From JBFWYO01 sp050186335 (GTDB lineage Bacteria > Pseudomonadota > Alphaproteobacteria > Bin65): DNA of 64,000 nucleotides. Shown in pieces: positions 26,855 to 35,798 of the stretch. Under the pieces are notes generated by a model. That model made no database searches, was not told the DNA's origin, and saw only the letters and a list, made by a program, of their open reading frames with translations. How positions within the stretch are numbered: position 1 is the first letter of the stretch; every line of letters begins with the position of its first letter. The stretch is from assembly GCA_050186335.1 (NCBI GenBank), contig JBFWYO010000008.1, forward strand, positions 1 through 64,000, read 5' to 3'. The position numbers and the translations under genes are program-made.

Positions 26855-27367
26855 CTAGATGCCCTGCGCGCCGCGCGCCATCGCGGCGATGCCGGTGCGG
26901 CAGACATCGACCGCGCCGAGCGGCTTCATCAAATTGATGAAGGCGTCGAGCTTTTCCGATGAGCCGGTAATCTCGAACACGAAAGATTCGGTCGTGCTGT
27001 CGACCGCGTGCGCCCGGAAGATATCGGCAATGCGCAGGCTTTCGACGCGCTTCTCGCCGGTACCGGCGACTTTCACCAGCGCCAGCTCGCGCTCGAGATG
27101 CGGACCCTCCTGCGTCAGATCGTGCACGCGATGCACGGGCACGAGGCGGTCGAGCTGCGCCTTGATCTGTTCGATCACCATCGGCGTGCCGGTGGTGACT
27201 ATCGTAATCCGCGAAAGCATCTTGACCGCGTCGACCTCGGCCACGGTCAGGCTTTCGATATTGTAGCCGCGGCCGGAGAACAGGCCGATGACGCGCGCGA
27301 GCACGCCAGGTTCGTTGTCCACGAGCACCGAGAGCGTGTGCCGTTCGGTCTGTTTTGCAATCGCCAT
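26855..27367 (-). CDS. ilvN: Acetolactate synthase small (regulatory) subunit
   Basis: 170 residues. The ACT domain is clear: RHTLSVLVDNEPGVLARVIGLFSGRGYNIESLTVAEVD, followed by the C-terminal ALS_ss domain (LVKVAGTGEKRVESLRIADIFRAHAVD). It confers valine feedback on IlvB. ATG 27367 was chosen after a GGAAAAAAAGACC leader; a start ten codons earlier (27397) is possible. 67 bases separate it from the ilvB stop. Confidence 0.96.
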   Translation of the reverse strand: MAIAKQTERHTLSVLVDNEPGVLARVIGLFSGRGYNIESLTVAEVDAVKMLSRITIVTTGTPMVIEQIKAQLDRLVPVHRVHDLTQEGPHLERELALVKVAGTGEKRVESLRIADIFRAHAVDSTTESFVFEITGSSEKLDAFINLMKPLGAVDVCRTGIAAMARGAQGI

Positions 27368-27434
27368 GGTCTTTTTTTCCTGAACGATCGGAATCATCGC
27401 GCGCCTCTAATCGAACGAATCGAGCCGGGCCCGG

Positions 27435-29231
27435 TTATACCAGGACCATGCCTTCTTCCGAGATCGGCTTTTCGGCCTTGTCCTTGGCACTCAGCAGCAT
27501 GTCGTAATGCGCGGCGCCCGACGGGATCATCGGGAAGCAGTTTTCCGTCTTGTCGACCATGATGTCGGCAATGACCGGACGCTTGACCTTGATCATTTCG
27601 TGGATCAGGCCGTCGACGTCGCCGGGCTTGGACGCGCGCATGCCCACGCCGCCGAATGCCTCGGCCAGCTTCACGAAATCCGGCAGCGAGTCCATATAGC
27701 TTTCGGCGTAGCGCCCGCCGTGCAGCAGTTCCTGCCACTGGCGGATCATGCCCATGTATTGATTATTCAGGATGAACACTTTGACCGGCAGACGATACTG
27801 CAGGATGGTCGACATTTCCTGGATGTTCATCAGGATCGACGCCTCGCCCGCAACATCCACCACCAGCGCGTCCGGATGCGCCACCTGCACGCCGAGTGCC
27901 GCCGGCAACCCGTAGCCCATGGTGCCGAGGCCGCCCGAGGTGAGCCAGCGATTGGGCTTCTCGAAGCGCATGAACTGCGCTGCCCACATCTGGTGCTGGC
28001 CGACTTCGGTGGTGATGTAATAATTCTTGTCCTTGACCGCCGCGTGCAGACGCTCCAGGGCGAATTGCGGCTTGATCGTGGTTTCGCTGGCTTCGTACTT
28101 GAGGCACTCGCGGGCGCGCCACTTGTCGATCTGCGCCCACCATTCGGCCAGTTGCTTCTTGTCCGGCCGCGCCTGGCGCGCTTTCCACACCTTGATGATG
28201 TCTTCGAGCACATGCGCGGCGTCGCCGATCACCGGCACGTCGATGCGCACGTTCTTGTTGATCGAGGACGGATCGATGTCGATGTGGATCTTTTTCGAGT
28301 TCGGCGAGAACTGATCGAGCTTGCCGGTGACGCGGTCGTCGAAGCGCGCGCCGACGCTGATCATCACGTCGCAATTGTACATCGCAAGATTGGCTTCGTA
28401 GAGCCCGTGCATCCCGAGCATGCCGAGATAACGCTTATCCGAAGCCGGAAACGCACCGAGGCCCATCAGCGTCAACGTGCAGGGGAAATCCGTCATGCGG
28501 ACCAGTTCGGTGAGCAATTGCGAGGCCTTCGGCCCGGAATTGATCACGCCGCCGCCAACGTAGAAGATCGGCCGCTTGGCGTTGGCCATCAGTTCGACGG
28601 CTTTTTCGATCTGCTTGATGTCGCCCTTGATCTGCGGGCGATAGGATTTGTGTTCCTTGGTTTGCGGGCCCCGATAGGCACCCTTGGCCTGCAGAATATC
28701 CTTCGGCAGGTCGATCACGACCGGTCCCGGACGACCGCTCCTGGCGACGTAGAACGCTTCGTGCATGACGCGCGGCAGATCTTCGATGCGTTTGACCAGA
28801 TAATTGTGCTTGGTCACCGGGCGCGTGATGCCCGTCGTATCGGCCTCCTGGAACGCGTCGTTGCCAATCAAATGCGTCGGCACCTGGCCGGTCAAACACA
28901 CGATCGGAATCGAATCGAGCAGTGCGTCGGCCAGGCCGGTTACCGCATTGGTGGCGCCGGGGCCGGAGGTGACCAGCACCACGCCGACTTTGCCGGTCGA
29001 GCGCGCGTAGCCCTCGGCCGCGTGCACGGCGCCGCCTTCCTGGCGGACCAGGATGTGGCGCACCGAGTTTTGTTGGAACAGCGCGTCGTAGATCGGCAGC
29101 ACGGCGCCGCCCGGATAGCCGAAAATGACATCGACGCCCTGATCGACCAGCGCACGGATGACCATCTCGGAGCCGTTCAGCTGGCCGGTTGCGGCAGCGG
29201 TCGTGGTCGGCGATTTCTGCGCGGTGGTCAT
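27435..29231 (-). CDS. ilvB: Acetolactate synthase large (catalytic) subunit
   Basis: 598 residues, a ThDP- and FAD-dependent enzyme. The catalytic Glu65 lies in VRQEGGAVHAAEG; FAD-domain segments and the ThDP region VVDVAGEASILMNIQEMSTI with LPVKVFILNNQYMGM follow. The ThDP motif reads G-E-A instead of the more general G-D-G/A. The start at 29231 excludes 17 atypical upstream residues. A strong terminator ends about 30 bases upstream of the start codon, so transcription of ilvB must pass through or start within it. First gene of ilvB-ilvN-ilvC. Confidence 0.97.
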   Translation of the reverse strand: MTTAQKSPTTTAAATGQLNGSEMVIRALVDQGVDVIFGYPGGAVLPIYDALFQQNSVRHILVRQEGGAVHAAEGYARSTGKVGVVLVTSGPGATNAVTGLADALLDSIPIVCLTGQVPTHLIGNDAFQEADTTGITRPVTKHNYLVKRIEDLPRVMHEAFYVARSGRPGPVVIDLPKDILQAKGAYRGPQTKEHKSYRPQIKGDIKQIEKAVELMANAKRPIFYVGGGVINSGPKASQLLTELVRMTDFPCTLTLMGLGAFPASDKRYLGMLGMHGLYEANLAMYNCDVMISVGARFDDRVTGKLDQFSPNSKKIHIDIDPSSINKNVRIDVPVIGDAAHVLEDIIKVWKARQARPDKKQLAEWWAQIDKWRARECLKYEASETTIKPQFALERLHAAVKDKNYYITTEVGQHQMWAAQFMRFEKPNRWLTSGGLGTMGYGLPAALGVQVAHPDALVVDVAGEASILMNIQEMSTILQYRLPVKVFILNNQYMGMIRQWQELLHGGRYAESYMDSLPDFVKLAEAFGGVGMRASKPGDVDGLIHEMIKVKRPVIADIMVDKTENCFPMIPSGAAHYDMLLSAKDKAEKPISEEGMVLV

Positions 29232-29262
29232 GGCGTCCTCGTCGTGGTTGGTCCGCCAGCGC

Positions 29263-29299
29263 AAAAAAAAATCCGCCGGCACGGAGTTCGCGCCGGAGG
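29263..29299 (-). terminator. Intrinsic terminator in the ilvB leader (miaA terminator or attenuator)
   Basis: On the minus strand, CCTCCGGCGC (29299-29290) and GTGCCGGCGG (29282-29273) form a ten-pair stem with one mismatch and one wobble, a 7-base loop, and then nine T (29271-29263). It lies between the miaA stop (29353) and the ilvB start (29231). No leader peptide rich in Ile, Leu or Val codons was found just upstream. Confidence 0.85.
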
Positions 29300-29352
29300 A
29301 CAGCTTTTCGCTGCTGCGGTGGGCAAATAACTAGTGGCACATGTCGCGCCGG

Positions 29353-30363
29353 TCAACAGCAAAGACGAATATTTGCAAAGATTCTTTGAGCCAAACTTTC
29401 CGAATATTGCTCAAAATAGGTCAAAGACCCTGTCTTTTCGGGGCTCATTTGGTTGCCGAACCAAGTGTATTGGCGCTTGGCGTAGTTGCGCGTCGCCTGC
29501 TGGCCCTTGGCGGTGGCTTCGGCCAGAGACAGGCGGCCGGCCAGGAACGCCGCCAGCTCGCGCACGCCGACCGCCTTCATCGCCGGCAGCATCGGATCGA
29601 GCTTGAGCGCCAGCAGCCGCCGCACCTCGTCGACGGCGCCGGCCTCGATCATGCCGGCGAACCGCGCATCGCACGCCGGATAGACTAGCTCGCGCGGCGG
29701 CATCAGTATGACCGGCAGGAACCGGTAGCGCGGCTCGCCCGGCGTTTCCGACTGCCAGTCGGCGAGCGAGCGGCCGGTGGCTTCGATCACCTCCCAGGCG
29801 CGCTGGATCCGCTGTCGGTCGGTCGGCCGCAGGCGCAGGGCCAGCGCGGGATCGCGGCGCGCCAACTCGGCGTGCAAACCGGCGGGACCGAGGGCAGACA
29901 TGCGCGCCGACGCCCGTTCGCGCACCCCGGCGGGCACATCGGGCACCGGCGCCAGGCCTTGCATCAAGCTGCGCAGGTACAAGCCGGTACCGCCAGCCAA
30001 CACCGGCATCCGGCCGGCCGCGAGGCTGGCGTCGATCTCCGCCACGGCCAGCGTCCGCCAGCGCCCGACCGAACACGCCTCGCTCGGCGGCAAGTCGCCG
30101 TACAGGCGATGCGGCACCGCGGCCTGCGCCTGCGCATCCGGCTGCGCGGTCAGGATTTCGATGCCCCGATAAATTTGCATGCTGTCGGCGTTGATGACCG
30201 TGCCATCGAACGCCCCGGCGATTGCCGATGCCAGAGCCGACTTGCCGCTCGCGGTCGGCCCGCCGACCAGGATCACCAGCGGCCGCGCATCGCCCGGCGA
30301 CGGCTCTTGCCCCTGTGTCGCTGCGGCTTTATGTGCCGTGCGGCTTGGCTTGCGGTCGCTCAT
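29353..30363 (-). CDS. miaA: tRNA dimethylallyltransferase MiaA
   Basis: 336 residues. P-loop GGPTASGKSALA near residue 33, then VINADSMQIYRGIEILTAQP, PHRLYGDLPPSEACSVGRW and AGGTGLYLRSLMQGL, and a C-terminal RNYAKRQYTWF, all diagnostic for MiaA. It adds a dimethylallyl group to A37 of tRNAs reading UNN codons. It is divergent from serB and upstream of ilvB on the same strand. The last codons contain the palindrome CAAAGATTCTTTG (29376-29388). Confidence 0.97.
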   Translation of the reverse strand: MSDRKPSRTAHKAAATQGQEPSPGDARPLVILVGGPTASGKSALASAIAGAFDGTVINADSMQIYRGIEILTAQPDAQAQAAVPHRLYGDLPPSEACSVGRWRTLAVAEIDASLAAGRMPVLAGGTGLYLRSLMQGLAPVPDVPAGVRERASARMSALGPAGLHAELARRDPALALRLRPTDRQRIQRAWEVIEATGRSLADWQSETPGEPRYRFLPVILMPPRELVYPACDARFAGMIEAGAVDEVRRLLALKLDPMLPAMKAVGVRELAAFLAGRLSLAEATAKGQQATRNYAKRQYTWFGNQMSPEKTGSLTYFEQYSESLAQRIFANIRLCC

Positions 30364-30474
30364 GCCCTTCCCTTACAGTCCCGCGCGCTCGCCTCCGCGG
30401 TATCTTGAACGCCGCGGCGCGCGAGCCCGACTTCTACCTCCGCTGTTGTACGCCCGCCCGCTGATCGGCTGAAG

Positions 30475-31392
30475 ATGAACTTCGTTTTGACCCTTATCGC
30501 CGATCCCGCCGGCCGCAAGCTGTCCGATACGATGGTCGAGCACGCGCGCGCCTTGCTCGGCGGTTTCGGCGCCGAATCGGGCGACGTCGACTGGCTGGCG
30601 CCGCAACTGGCCTGCGACATCCCGTTCACGCCGCGCCACCCCGAGAACGCCGCCATGCGCGCGATGGAATCCGCCCTGCGCGGCCATCTGCGTGCGCGGC
30701 AGGTCGATGTCGCGGCCCAGCCGATCGAGGGACGGCGCAAGAAACTGCTCGTGTCCGACATGGAGTCCACGATCATCCGCAACGAGATGGTCGACGAGCT
30801 GGCCGACCTGCTGGGCATCAAGGAAAAAGTCGCGGACATCACGCGACGCGCCATGAACGGCGAAATCAGTTTCCGCCCGGCGCTGGAAGAACGCGTGGCC
30901 CTGCTCGGCGGGCTCGAGGAAGAAGCGCTGATCGGCGCCCGCGAACGCATCGAGTTCAATCCCGGCGCCAAGATCCTGGTCGCCACGATGAAAAAGTTCG
31001 GCGCGCGCACCGCGCTGGTGTCCGGCGGGTTCAGCGTGTTCACCCGGTGGGTCGCCGAACGCGCCGGCTTCGACGCCAATCACTCGAACGAACTGATAAT
31101 CGAGCAGGGCATCGTCACCGGCAAGGTCAAGCAGCCAGTGCTCGGCAAGGAAGCCAAGCTGGCCAGCATGCGTGCGCACGCCGCCGAGATGAACTGCACC
31201 AGCCGGGAAGCGATCGCTGCCGGCGACGGCGCCAACGATCTCGACATGCTGCTGGAAGCCGGCACCGGTGTCGCCTACCGCGCCAAGCCGAAAGTCGCCG
31301 ACGCCGCGCGCTTCCGTATCGATCACGGCGACCTGACCGCGCTGCTCTACCTTCAGGGCTACCGGTGGGTCGACTTCGTCAACGCCGACTAG
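30475..31392 (+). CDS. serB: Phosphoserine phosphatase SerB
   Basis: 305 residues. The HAD phosphatase motif I is D95-M-E-S-T (LLVSDMESTIIRNEMVDELA), motif II ALVSGGFSVFT, motif III in KEAKLA and motif IV AAGDGANDLDML. An N-terminal ACT-like region (residues 1-85) is typical of long SerB forms. It performs the last step of serine synthesis. Divergent from miaA; followed by a bidirectional terminator. Confidence 0.97.
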   Translation: MNFVLTLIADPAGRKLSDTMVEHARALLGGFGAESGDVDWLAPQLACDIPFTPRHPENAAMRAMESALRGHLRARQVDVAAQPIEGRRKKLLVSDMESTIIRNEMVDELADLLGIKEKVADITRRAMNGEISFRPALEERVALLGGLEEEALIGARERIEFNPGAKILVATMKKFGARTALVSGGFSVFTRWVAERAGFDANHSNELIIEQGIVTGKVKQPVLGKEAKLASMRAHAAEMNCTSREAIAAGDGANDLDMLLEAGTGVAYRAKPKVADAARFRIDHGDLTALLYLQGYRWVDFVNAD

Positions 31393-31409
31393 GTCCGAGC
31401 CGGACACAC

Positions 31410-31438
31410 AAAAAAAGGCGCCCGCAGGCGCCTTTTTT
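31410..31438. terminator. Bidirectional intrinsic terminator between serB and degP
   Basis: GGCGCC (31417-31422), loop CGCA, GGCGCC (31427-31432), flanked by an A run on the left and TTTTTT on the right, giving a stem of about 12 pairs. It can terminate serB from the left and the convergent protease gene from the right. Confidence 0.95.
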
Positions 31439-31453
31439 CACTCGTGACAGCCG

Positions 31454-33043
31454 CTAGTTTTCGAGGCGCAGGGCCACGAACTGCGTGTCGTCCTTGCGCT
31501 GGACGAACAGCAGAATCGAGCGCGCGCCGTCCTTCTTGGCTTTTTCGATCAGCCGCTGCGCGTCGCCGGTCGTGGCAACCTTGGTCTGCGCCACTTCCAG
31601 GATCACGTCGCCGACGCGGAGCTTTTCCGCGGTGGCGCTGTTCGGATCGATCGCGGTGACGACGGCGCCGTCGACCTTGTCCTTGATGCCGTACTGCTTG
31701 CGCGCGTCCGGCGTGATCGGCGACAGAGTCATGCCGAGCACGGTCACGTTGTCGGTGCGCGGCTTGATCGGCATCTGATCGCTTTTGGCCGGATCGGTCT
31801 TCGGCTGATCGGCTTCGTCGAGTTCGCCGACCTTTACCTTGAGCATCACTTCCTTGCCCTTGCGGAACACCAGGACGTCGACTTCCTTGTTGACCTCGGT
31901 TTCGGCGACGATACGCGGCAGGCGATTCATATCGGCGACGACTTTGTTGTCGAACTTCAGGATCACGTCGCCCTGCTGGATGCCGCCCTTGTCGGCCGGG
32001 CTGTTCGGCGAGATGCCGGCGACCAGAGCGCCCTCGGCTTTCTTCAGGCCCAGGCTCTGCGCGATATCCTCGTTGATGGTCTGGATCTGCACGCCGAGCC
32101 AGCCGCGCTTGGTCTTGCCGAACTTCTTGAGCTGCTCGACGATCGGCTGCGCCATGTCGGACGGGATCGCGAACGCGATGCCGACATTGGTGCCGCGCGG
32201 CGAAATGATCGCCGTATTGATGCCTACGACCTCGCCCTTCATGTTAAACAGCGGGCCGCCGGAGTTGCCCTTGTTGATCGCCGCGTCGGTCTGCAGGAAA
32301 TCGACGAACGAGGTTTGCGACTCGCCGCTGATGTTGCCGATGTTGCGGTGCCGGGCCGAGATGATGCCCGAAGTGACGGTGCCGCCGAGGCCGAACGGAT
32401 TGCCGATCGCGAGGACGGGTTCGCCGACGCGGGTCTTTTCCGAACTGCCCCATTTGACGGCGGGCAGCGGCTTGCTCGACTCGACCTTGAGCAGGGCCAG
32501 ATCGGCCTTCGGATCGCGGCCGAGAATCTTGGCGGTCAGCGTGGTCTTGTCCTGGAAGATCACCTTGACCTCGGTGGCCCCGGCGATAACGTGGTTGTTG
32601 GTGACGATGAAGCCGGACGGATCGATCACGAAGCCGCTGCCGACCGCGCTCTGGCGCCGCTGGTTGGGATCCAGCCGGTCAAAATAGTCGCGGAAGAAAT
32701 CCTCGAACGGCGAACCCGGCGTGTCGGGATTCGGGCGGTTCTGGCGCACCTGCGGCGGCGGCGCCGAGGTGGTCGAAATCGACACCACGGCGGGCAGCAG
32801 CTGCTCGACCAGATCCGGCAGATTGGCCGGCGCGCGCGGCGTCAGCGTCGCCGGATCGTTCGACTGGGCCAACTGCACTGGCGCGGCATTCCGGGCCGGA
32901 TCGTCGGCCCGGCTGGAACTGTCGGGATACAGTGCCAGCACAACGCCCGCGCCGACCACTGCCGCCATCGTGTAACCGACCAGGCGGGCCGCCAGGCGGC
33001 CGCGCGAAGCGGCGGTATTACGTTCGGGTTTGTCGATCGTCAT
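31454..33043 (-). CDS. degP: Periplasmic serine protease, DegP/HtrA (Do) family
   Basis: 529 residues. A membrane or signal segment (about 21-38) precedes the trypsin-like domain with His151 (TNNHVIAGA), Asp181 (DPKADLALLKV) and Ser261 (NKGNSGGPLF). Two PDZ domains follow (about 300-390 and 425-520, with NSPADKGGIQQGDVILKFDNK and NSATAEKLRVGDVILEV). It degrades or refolds damaged envelope proteins. It is just downstream of the HflKC operon, another membrane proteolysis system. ATG 33043 is used; upstream in-frame codons are not family-like. Confidence 0.96.
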   Translation of the reverse strand: MTIDKPERNTAASRGRLAARLVGYTMAAVVGAGVVLALYPDSSSRADDPARNAAPVQLAQSNDPATLTPRAPANLPDLVEQLLPAVVSISTTSAPPPQVRQNRPNPDTPGSPFEDFFRDYFDRLDPNQRRQSAVGSGFVIDPSGFIVTNNHVIAGATEVKVIFQDKTTLTAKILGRDPKADLALLKVESSKPLPAVKWGSSEKTRVGEPVLAIGNPFGLGGTVTSGIISARHRNIGNISGESQTSFVDFLQTDAAINKGNSGGPLFNMKGEVVGINTAIISPRGTNVGIAFAIPSDMAQPIVEQLKKFGKTKRGWLGVQIQTINEDIAQSLGLKKAEGALVAGISPNSPADKGGIQQGDVILKFDNKVVADMNRLPRIVAETEVNKEVDVLVFRKGKEVMLKVKVGELDEADQPKTDPAKSDQMPIKPRTDNVTVLGMTLSPITPDARKQYGIKDKVDGAVVTAIDPNSATAEKLRVGDVILEVAQTKVATTGDAQRLIEKAKKDGARSILLFVQRKDDTQFVALRLEN

Positions 33044-33220
33044 TGTTGGGAGTCTCTCCAATCTGCGGGCTGGCCGAGCCGGCCGGACCCATCCATGTTA
33101 GCAAATTGCGCGCGACCGCATAGCCGCGAAGTCAGTGGTTAGATGGGCGCGGATTGTGGCGACATCAAGGAATTGACCGGGCCGCAACGGGGCAGGCTTC
33201 AATTATACGTGTAGACGAAG

Positions 33221-33246
33221 CACAAATAACCCGGGGCGCCCGGGTT
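33221..33246 (-). terminator. Terminator of the hflK-hflC-DUF2065 operon
   Basis: AACCCGGG (33228-33235), GCG loop, CCCGGGTT (33239-33246): eight perfect pairs. On the minus strand the stem is followed by ATTTGTGC. It lies 15 bases past the DUF2065 stop. Confidence 0.75.
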
Positions 33247-33260
33247 GCGCCAAGGACCGC

Positions 33261-33443
33261 TCAGCGCACCGCCCAAACCACCAGCACGCCGACCACCGCG
33301 GCGACCAGCCCGGCGGAGCGCAGCGTGGCCTCCGGCACCTCCGTCATGCGCAGGGCCATGGTCCGCATCTGGCGCGGAAACAGGGCGTAAAGCGCGCCCT
33401 CGATGACCAGGACGAAGGCGAGCGCTACCCACAGCTCGTTCAT
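33261..33443 (-). CDS. DUF2065 (YjeT-like) small membrane protein
   Basis: 60 residues starting MNELWVALAFVLVIEGALYALFP, with two hydrophobic segments (about 4-20 and 41-58) separated by RQMRTMALRMTEVPEATLRSAG, matching the YjeT/DUF2065 family that is commonly encoded next to hflC. Function is unknown. ATG 33443 is preferred over a TTG two codons upstream. It is the last gene of the hflK operon. Confidence 0.9.
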   Translation of the reverse strand: MNELWVALAFVLVIEGALYALFPRQMRTMALRMTEVPEATLRSAGLVAAVVGVLVVWAVR

Positions 33444-33470
33444 CGCCAACCCGCTCCCGGTTGCGCGGGA

Positions 33471-34361
33471 TCAACGCTGGTTGGCGCGCTGGGTCGGTGC
33501 GTTGCGTTTGCCTTCGATGTCGCCGAAGTACCGGAAGAAGTCGCCATCCAGCGGGCCGACGTAACGCGTATTCGCGCCCAGCAACGAGTCCCGGTACGCC
33601 GTCATCGTGTACCAGAAATCGAAGAATTCCCGATCCTTGCTAAACGCCTCGTTATAGATCTGCTGGGCGACGCCTTCGCCTTCGCCGCGCAGAGTCTGCG
33701 ATTTCCGTTCGGCCTCGGCCAGGATCACGCGCACGCGCTTGTCGGCATCGGCGCGCATGCGCTGCGCATCGCGCTCGCCTTCCGCGCGGATGCGCACGGC
33801 TTCCTGCCGGCGCTGTGTTTCCATGCGGCGGAAGATGGCTTCGCTGTTTTCGGTCGGCAGATCGAGGCGCTTGATGCGGACGTCGACCACGTCGATGCCG
33901 AACGACTTGGTCTGCTCGCGCGTGCGCTGGGCGATCGTACGGATCAGCCGGGCGCGCTCCGGCGTCAACAGTTCGGCCAGCTCGGCCTCGCCGAATACCG
34001 CGCGCAGGTTCGAACCGATGATCGTATTAAGGTTCGACGCCATGCCGATTTCGGTGCGCGCGTTCTTGTAAAACTCCAACGGATCGACGATGCGATACCG
34101 CGCGAAGGCGTCGACCACGACCTGCTTCTGGTCCTTGGTCGGCACTTCCGACACACCGGATTCGAAGTTGAGCAGGCGCTTGTCGAAATAGACGACGTTC
34201 TGGACGAACGGCAGCTTGGTATGCAGGCCGGGCTCGCGGACGAGCCGCTTGACCTCGCCGAACTGGAGCACGATGGCCTGCTCGGCCTGATTGACGGTGT
34301 AGACGCTCGATAGGCCGAGAATGACGGCGATCACAGCGACGATGGCGATCAGAATACGCAT
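33471..34361 (-). CDS. hflC: FtsH protease modulator HflC
   Basis: 296 residues: an N-terminal membrane helix (about 3-20), then the SPFH/band-7 domain beginning YTVNQAEQAIVLQFGEVKR and running through LLTPERARLIRTIAQRTREQTKSFGIDVVDVRIKRLDLP, and a coiled coil with MRADADKRVRVILAEAERKSQ. HflC with HflK forms the periplasmic-side cage that modulates FtsH. It follows hflK by 14 bases. Confidence 0.96.
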   Translation of the reverse strand: MRILIAIVAVIAVILGLSSVYTVNQAEQAIVLQFGEVKRLVREPGLHTKLPFVQNVVYFDKRLLNFESGVSEVPTKDQKQVVVDAFARYRIVDPLEFYKNARTEIGMASNLNTIIGSNLRAVFGEAELAELLTPERARLIRTIAQRTREQTKSFGIDVVDVRIKRLDLPTENSEAIFRRMETQRRQEAVRIRAEGERDAQRMRADADKRVRVILAEAERKSQTLRGEGEGVAQQIYNEAFSKDREFFDFWYTMTAYRDSLLGANTRYVGPLDGDFFRYFGDIEGKRNAPTQRANQR

Positions 34362-34375
34362 GTTCGCACTCTCCC

Positions 34376-35596
34376 TTAGCGAGACGGCTGCAGCACGGTG
34401 CTACCCGGCACCGGCTCGACCGCCTGCTTGCGCATCAGTTCGTTGAGCGGCAGATACGGCACGGTCGGGTTGCTGCCCTTGCCGTTGTCGATCAACGTCT
34501 TGTCCATCGAGCGCATGACTTCGCGCATGGTATCCAGGTACAGGCGCTGGCGGGTGATGTCCTTCTGGATCTGATACTGGGCATACAGCGCCAGGAAGCG
34601 GCTCGCTTCGCCGGTGGCGAGCGCGACGCGTTCCTCCTTATAGGCTTCAGCACTGCGCGTGATGGTTTCGGACTGGCCTTCGGCGCCCTGAACCTTCTGA
34701 TTGAAGTAGGCGTTGGCTTCGTTGATCACTCTTTCTTTGTCCGCGCGCGCCGCCTGCACGTCGCGGAACGCATCGAGAACCTTGCCGGGCGGATCGATCC
34801 GCTGCATCTGCACTTCGCGAATTTCGACGCCGGCGCCGAACTCGTCCAGCAGTCGCTGCATCAACTCCATGACTTCGAGCTGGATCTTGACCCGACCTTG
34901 CGTACGGATGAATTCGAATTCGTTCTTGCCGATCACTTCGCGCAACGCCGCCTCGGCGACGTCCTTCACGGTGCGGTCCGGATCGCGAATGTTGAACAGG
35001 TAGTTTTCCACGCCCTTGAACGAATTGCGCATGTCGACGCGCCACAGCACGACTGCCTGAATGTCCAGGATGTTTTCGTCGCCGGTCAGCATCAGGCTGT
35101 CGGATTGCAGCGTGCGCGCCGGCGCGGTGCGCGAAGTCGGGCGGATCGCGGCCGGCGCCGACATGCCTACTTCGATCGAATTGATGGTGGTGACGTTGGG
35201 ACGCTGGACGTCGCCGATCGGTGCCGGCCAATTGTAGTGCAAGCCCTGCGGCGACACCGACGTCATCTTGCCGAATACCAGCTCGACGCCGACCTGATTG
35301 GGCTCGACGCGGTAGAAGCCGGTCGCCAGCCAGACCACGACGGCCAGGACGGCGATGGCGAGGATGCCGCGCTTGCCGCCGATGCCGCCCGGCATGACGC
35401 GCTTGACCTTGTCCTGGCTGCGCTTGAGCATTTCCTCGAAATCGATCGGGTTCTTCGGGCCGCTGTTGTTCGGGCCTTGCGGTCCTTGCGGGCCGGATGG
35501 ACCTCTGCCCCAGGGATTCTGGTTGTTTCCGCGGTTGCCGCTACCCCACGGGCCGCCCTTGTCGTCCTTGCCGCCCGTCTGATTGTTCCAAGGCAT
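34376..35596 (-). CDS. hflK: FtsH protease modulator HflK
   Basis: 406 residues. A Gly/Asn/Pro-rich cytoplasmic N-terminus (about 1-50), one membrane helix (about 77-96) and the SPFH domain (YRVEPNQVGVELVFGK onward), with RVMPGG before the helix and the coiled-coil EERVALATGEASRFLALYAQYQ near the end. Partner of HflC. It is divergent from mrp; the 202-base gap to mrp holds both promoters. Confidence 0.96.
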   Translation of the reverse strand: MPWNNQTGGKDDKGGPWGSGNRGNNQNPWGRGPSGPQGPQGPNNSGPKNPIDFEEMLKRSQDKVKRVMPGGIGGKRGILAIAVLAVVVWLATGFYRVEPNQVGVELVFGKMTSVSPQGLHYNWPAPIGDVQRPNVTTINSIEVGMSAPAAIRPTSRTAPARTLQSDSLMLTGDENILDIQAVVLWRVDMRNSFKGVENYLFNIRDPDRTVKDVAEAALREVIGKNEFEFIRTQGRVKIQLEVMELMQRLLDEFGAGVEIREVQMQRIDPPGKVLDAFRDVQAARADKERVINEANAYFNQKVQGAEGQSETITRSAEAYKEERVALATGEASRFLALYAQYQIQKDITRQRLYLDTMREVMRSMDKTLIDNGKGSNPTVPYLPLNELMRKQAVEPVPGSTVLQPSR

Positions 35597-35798
35597 CGCT
35601 CAGTTCCCTGTTCCGAAGGAGTTGTCGGGCGGCGCACCGGCGCTTCGCCGTGGTCAAATCGCCCGCTCGGCCTTATATGACACCTGCTTCGCAGGCGCAA
35701 CGCAACGCGGCGCGCCGCTTCGGTGCCGTTATTAGCAATATTGTATGCAACGCCGGGGATTCAACGGCGTGTCACGGAAAAGAAACGGGGAGACGAGC

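Noticed and set aside
27507..29330. Plus-strand open frame of about 600 codons opposite ilvB
   Set aside because: Antisense to a certain gene; composition is that of a complement shadow and no family motif is present.
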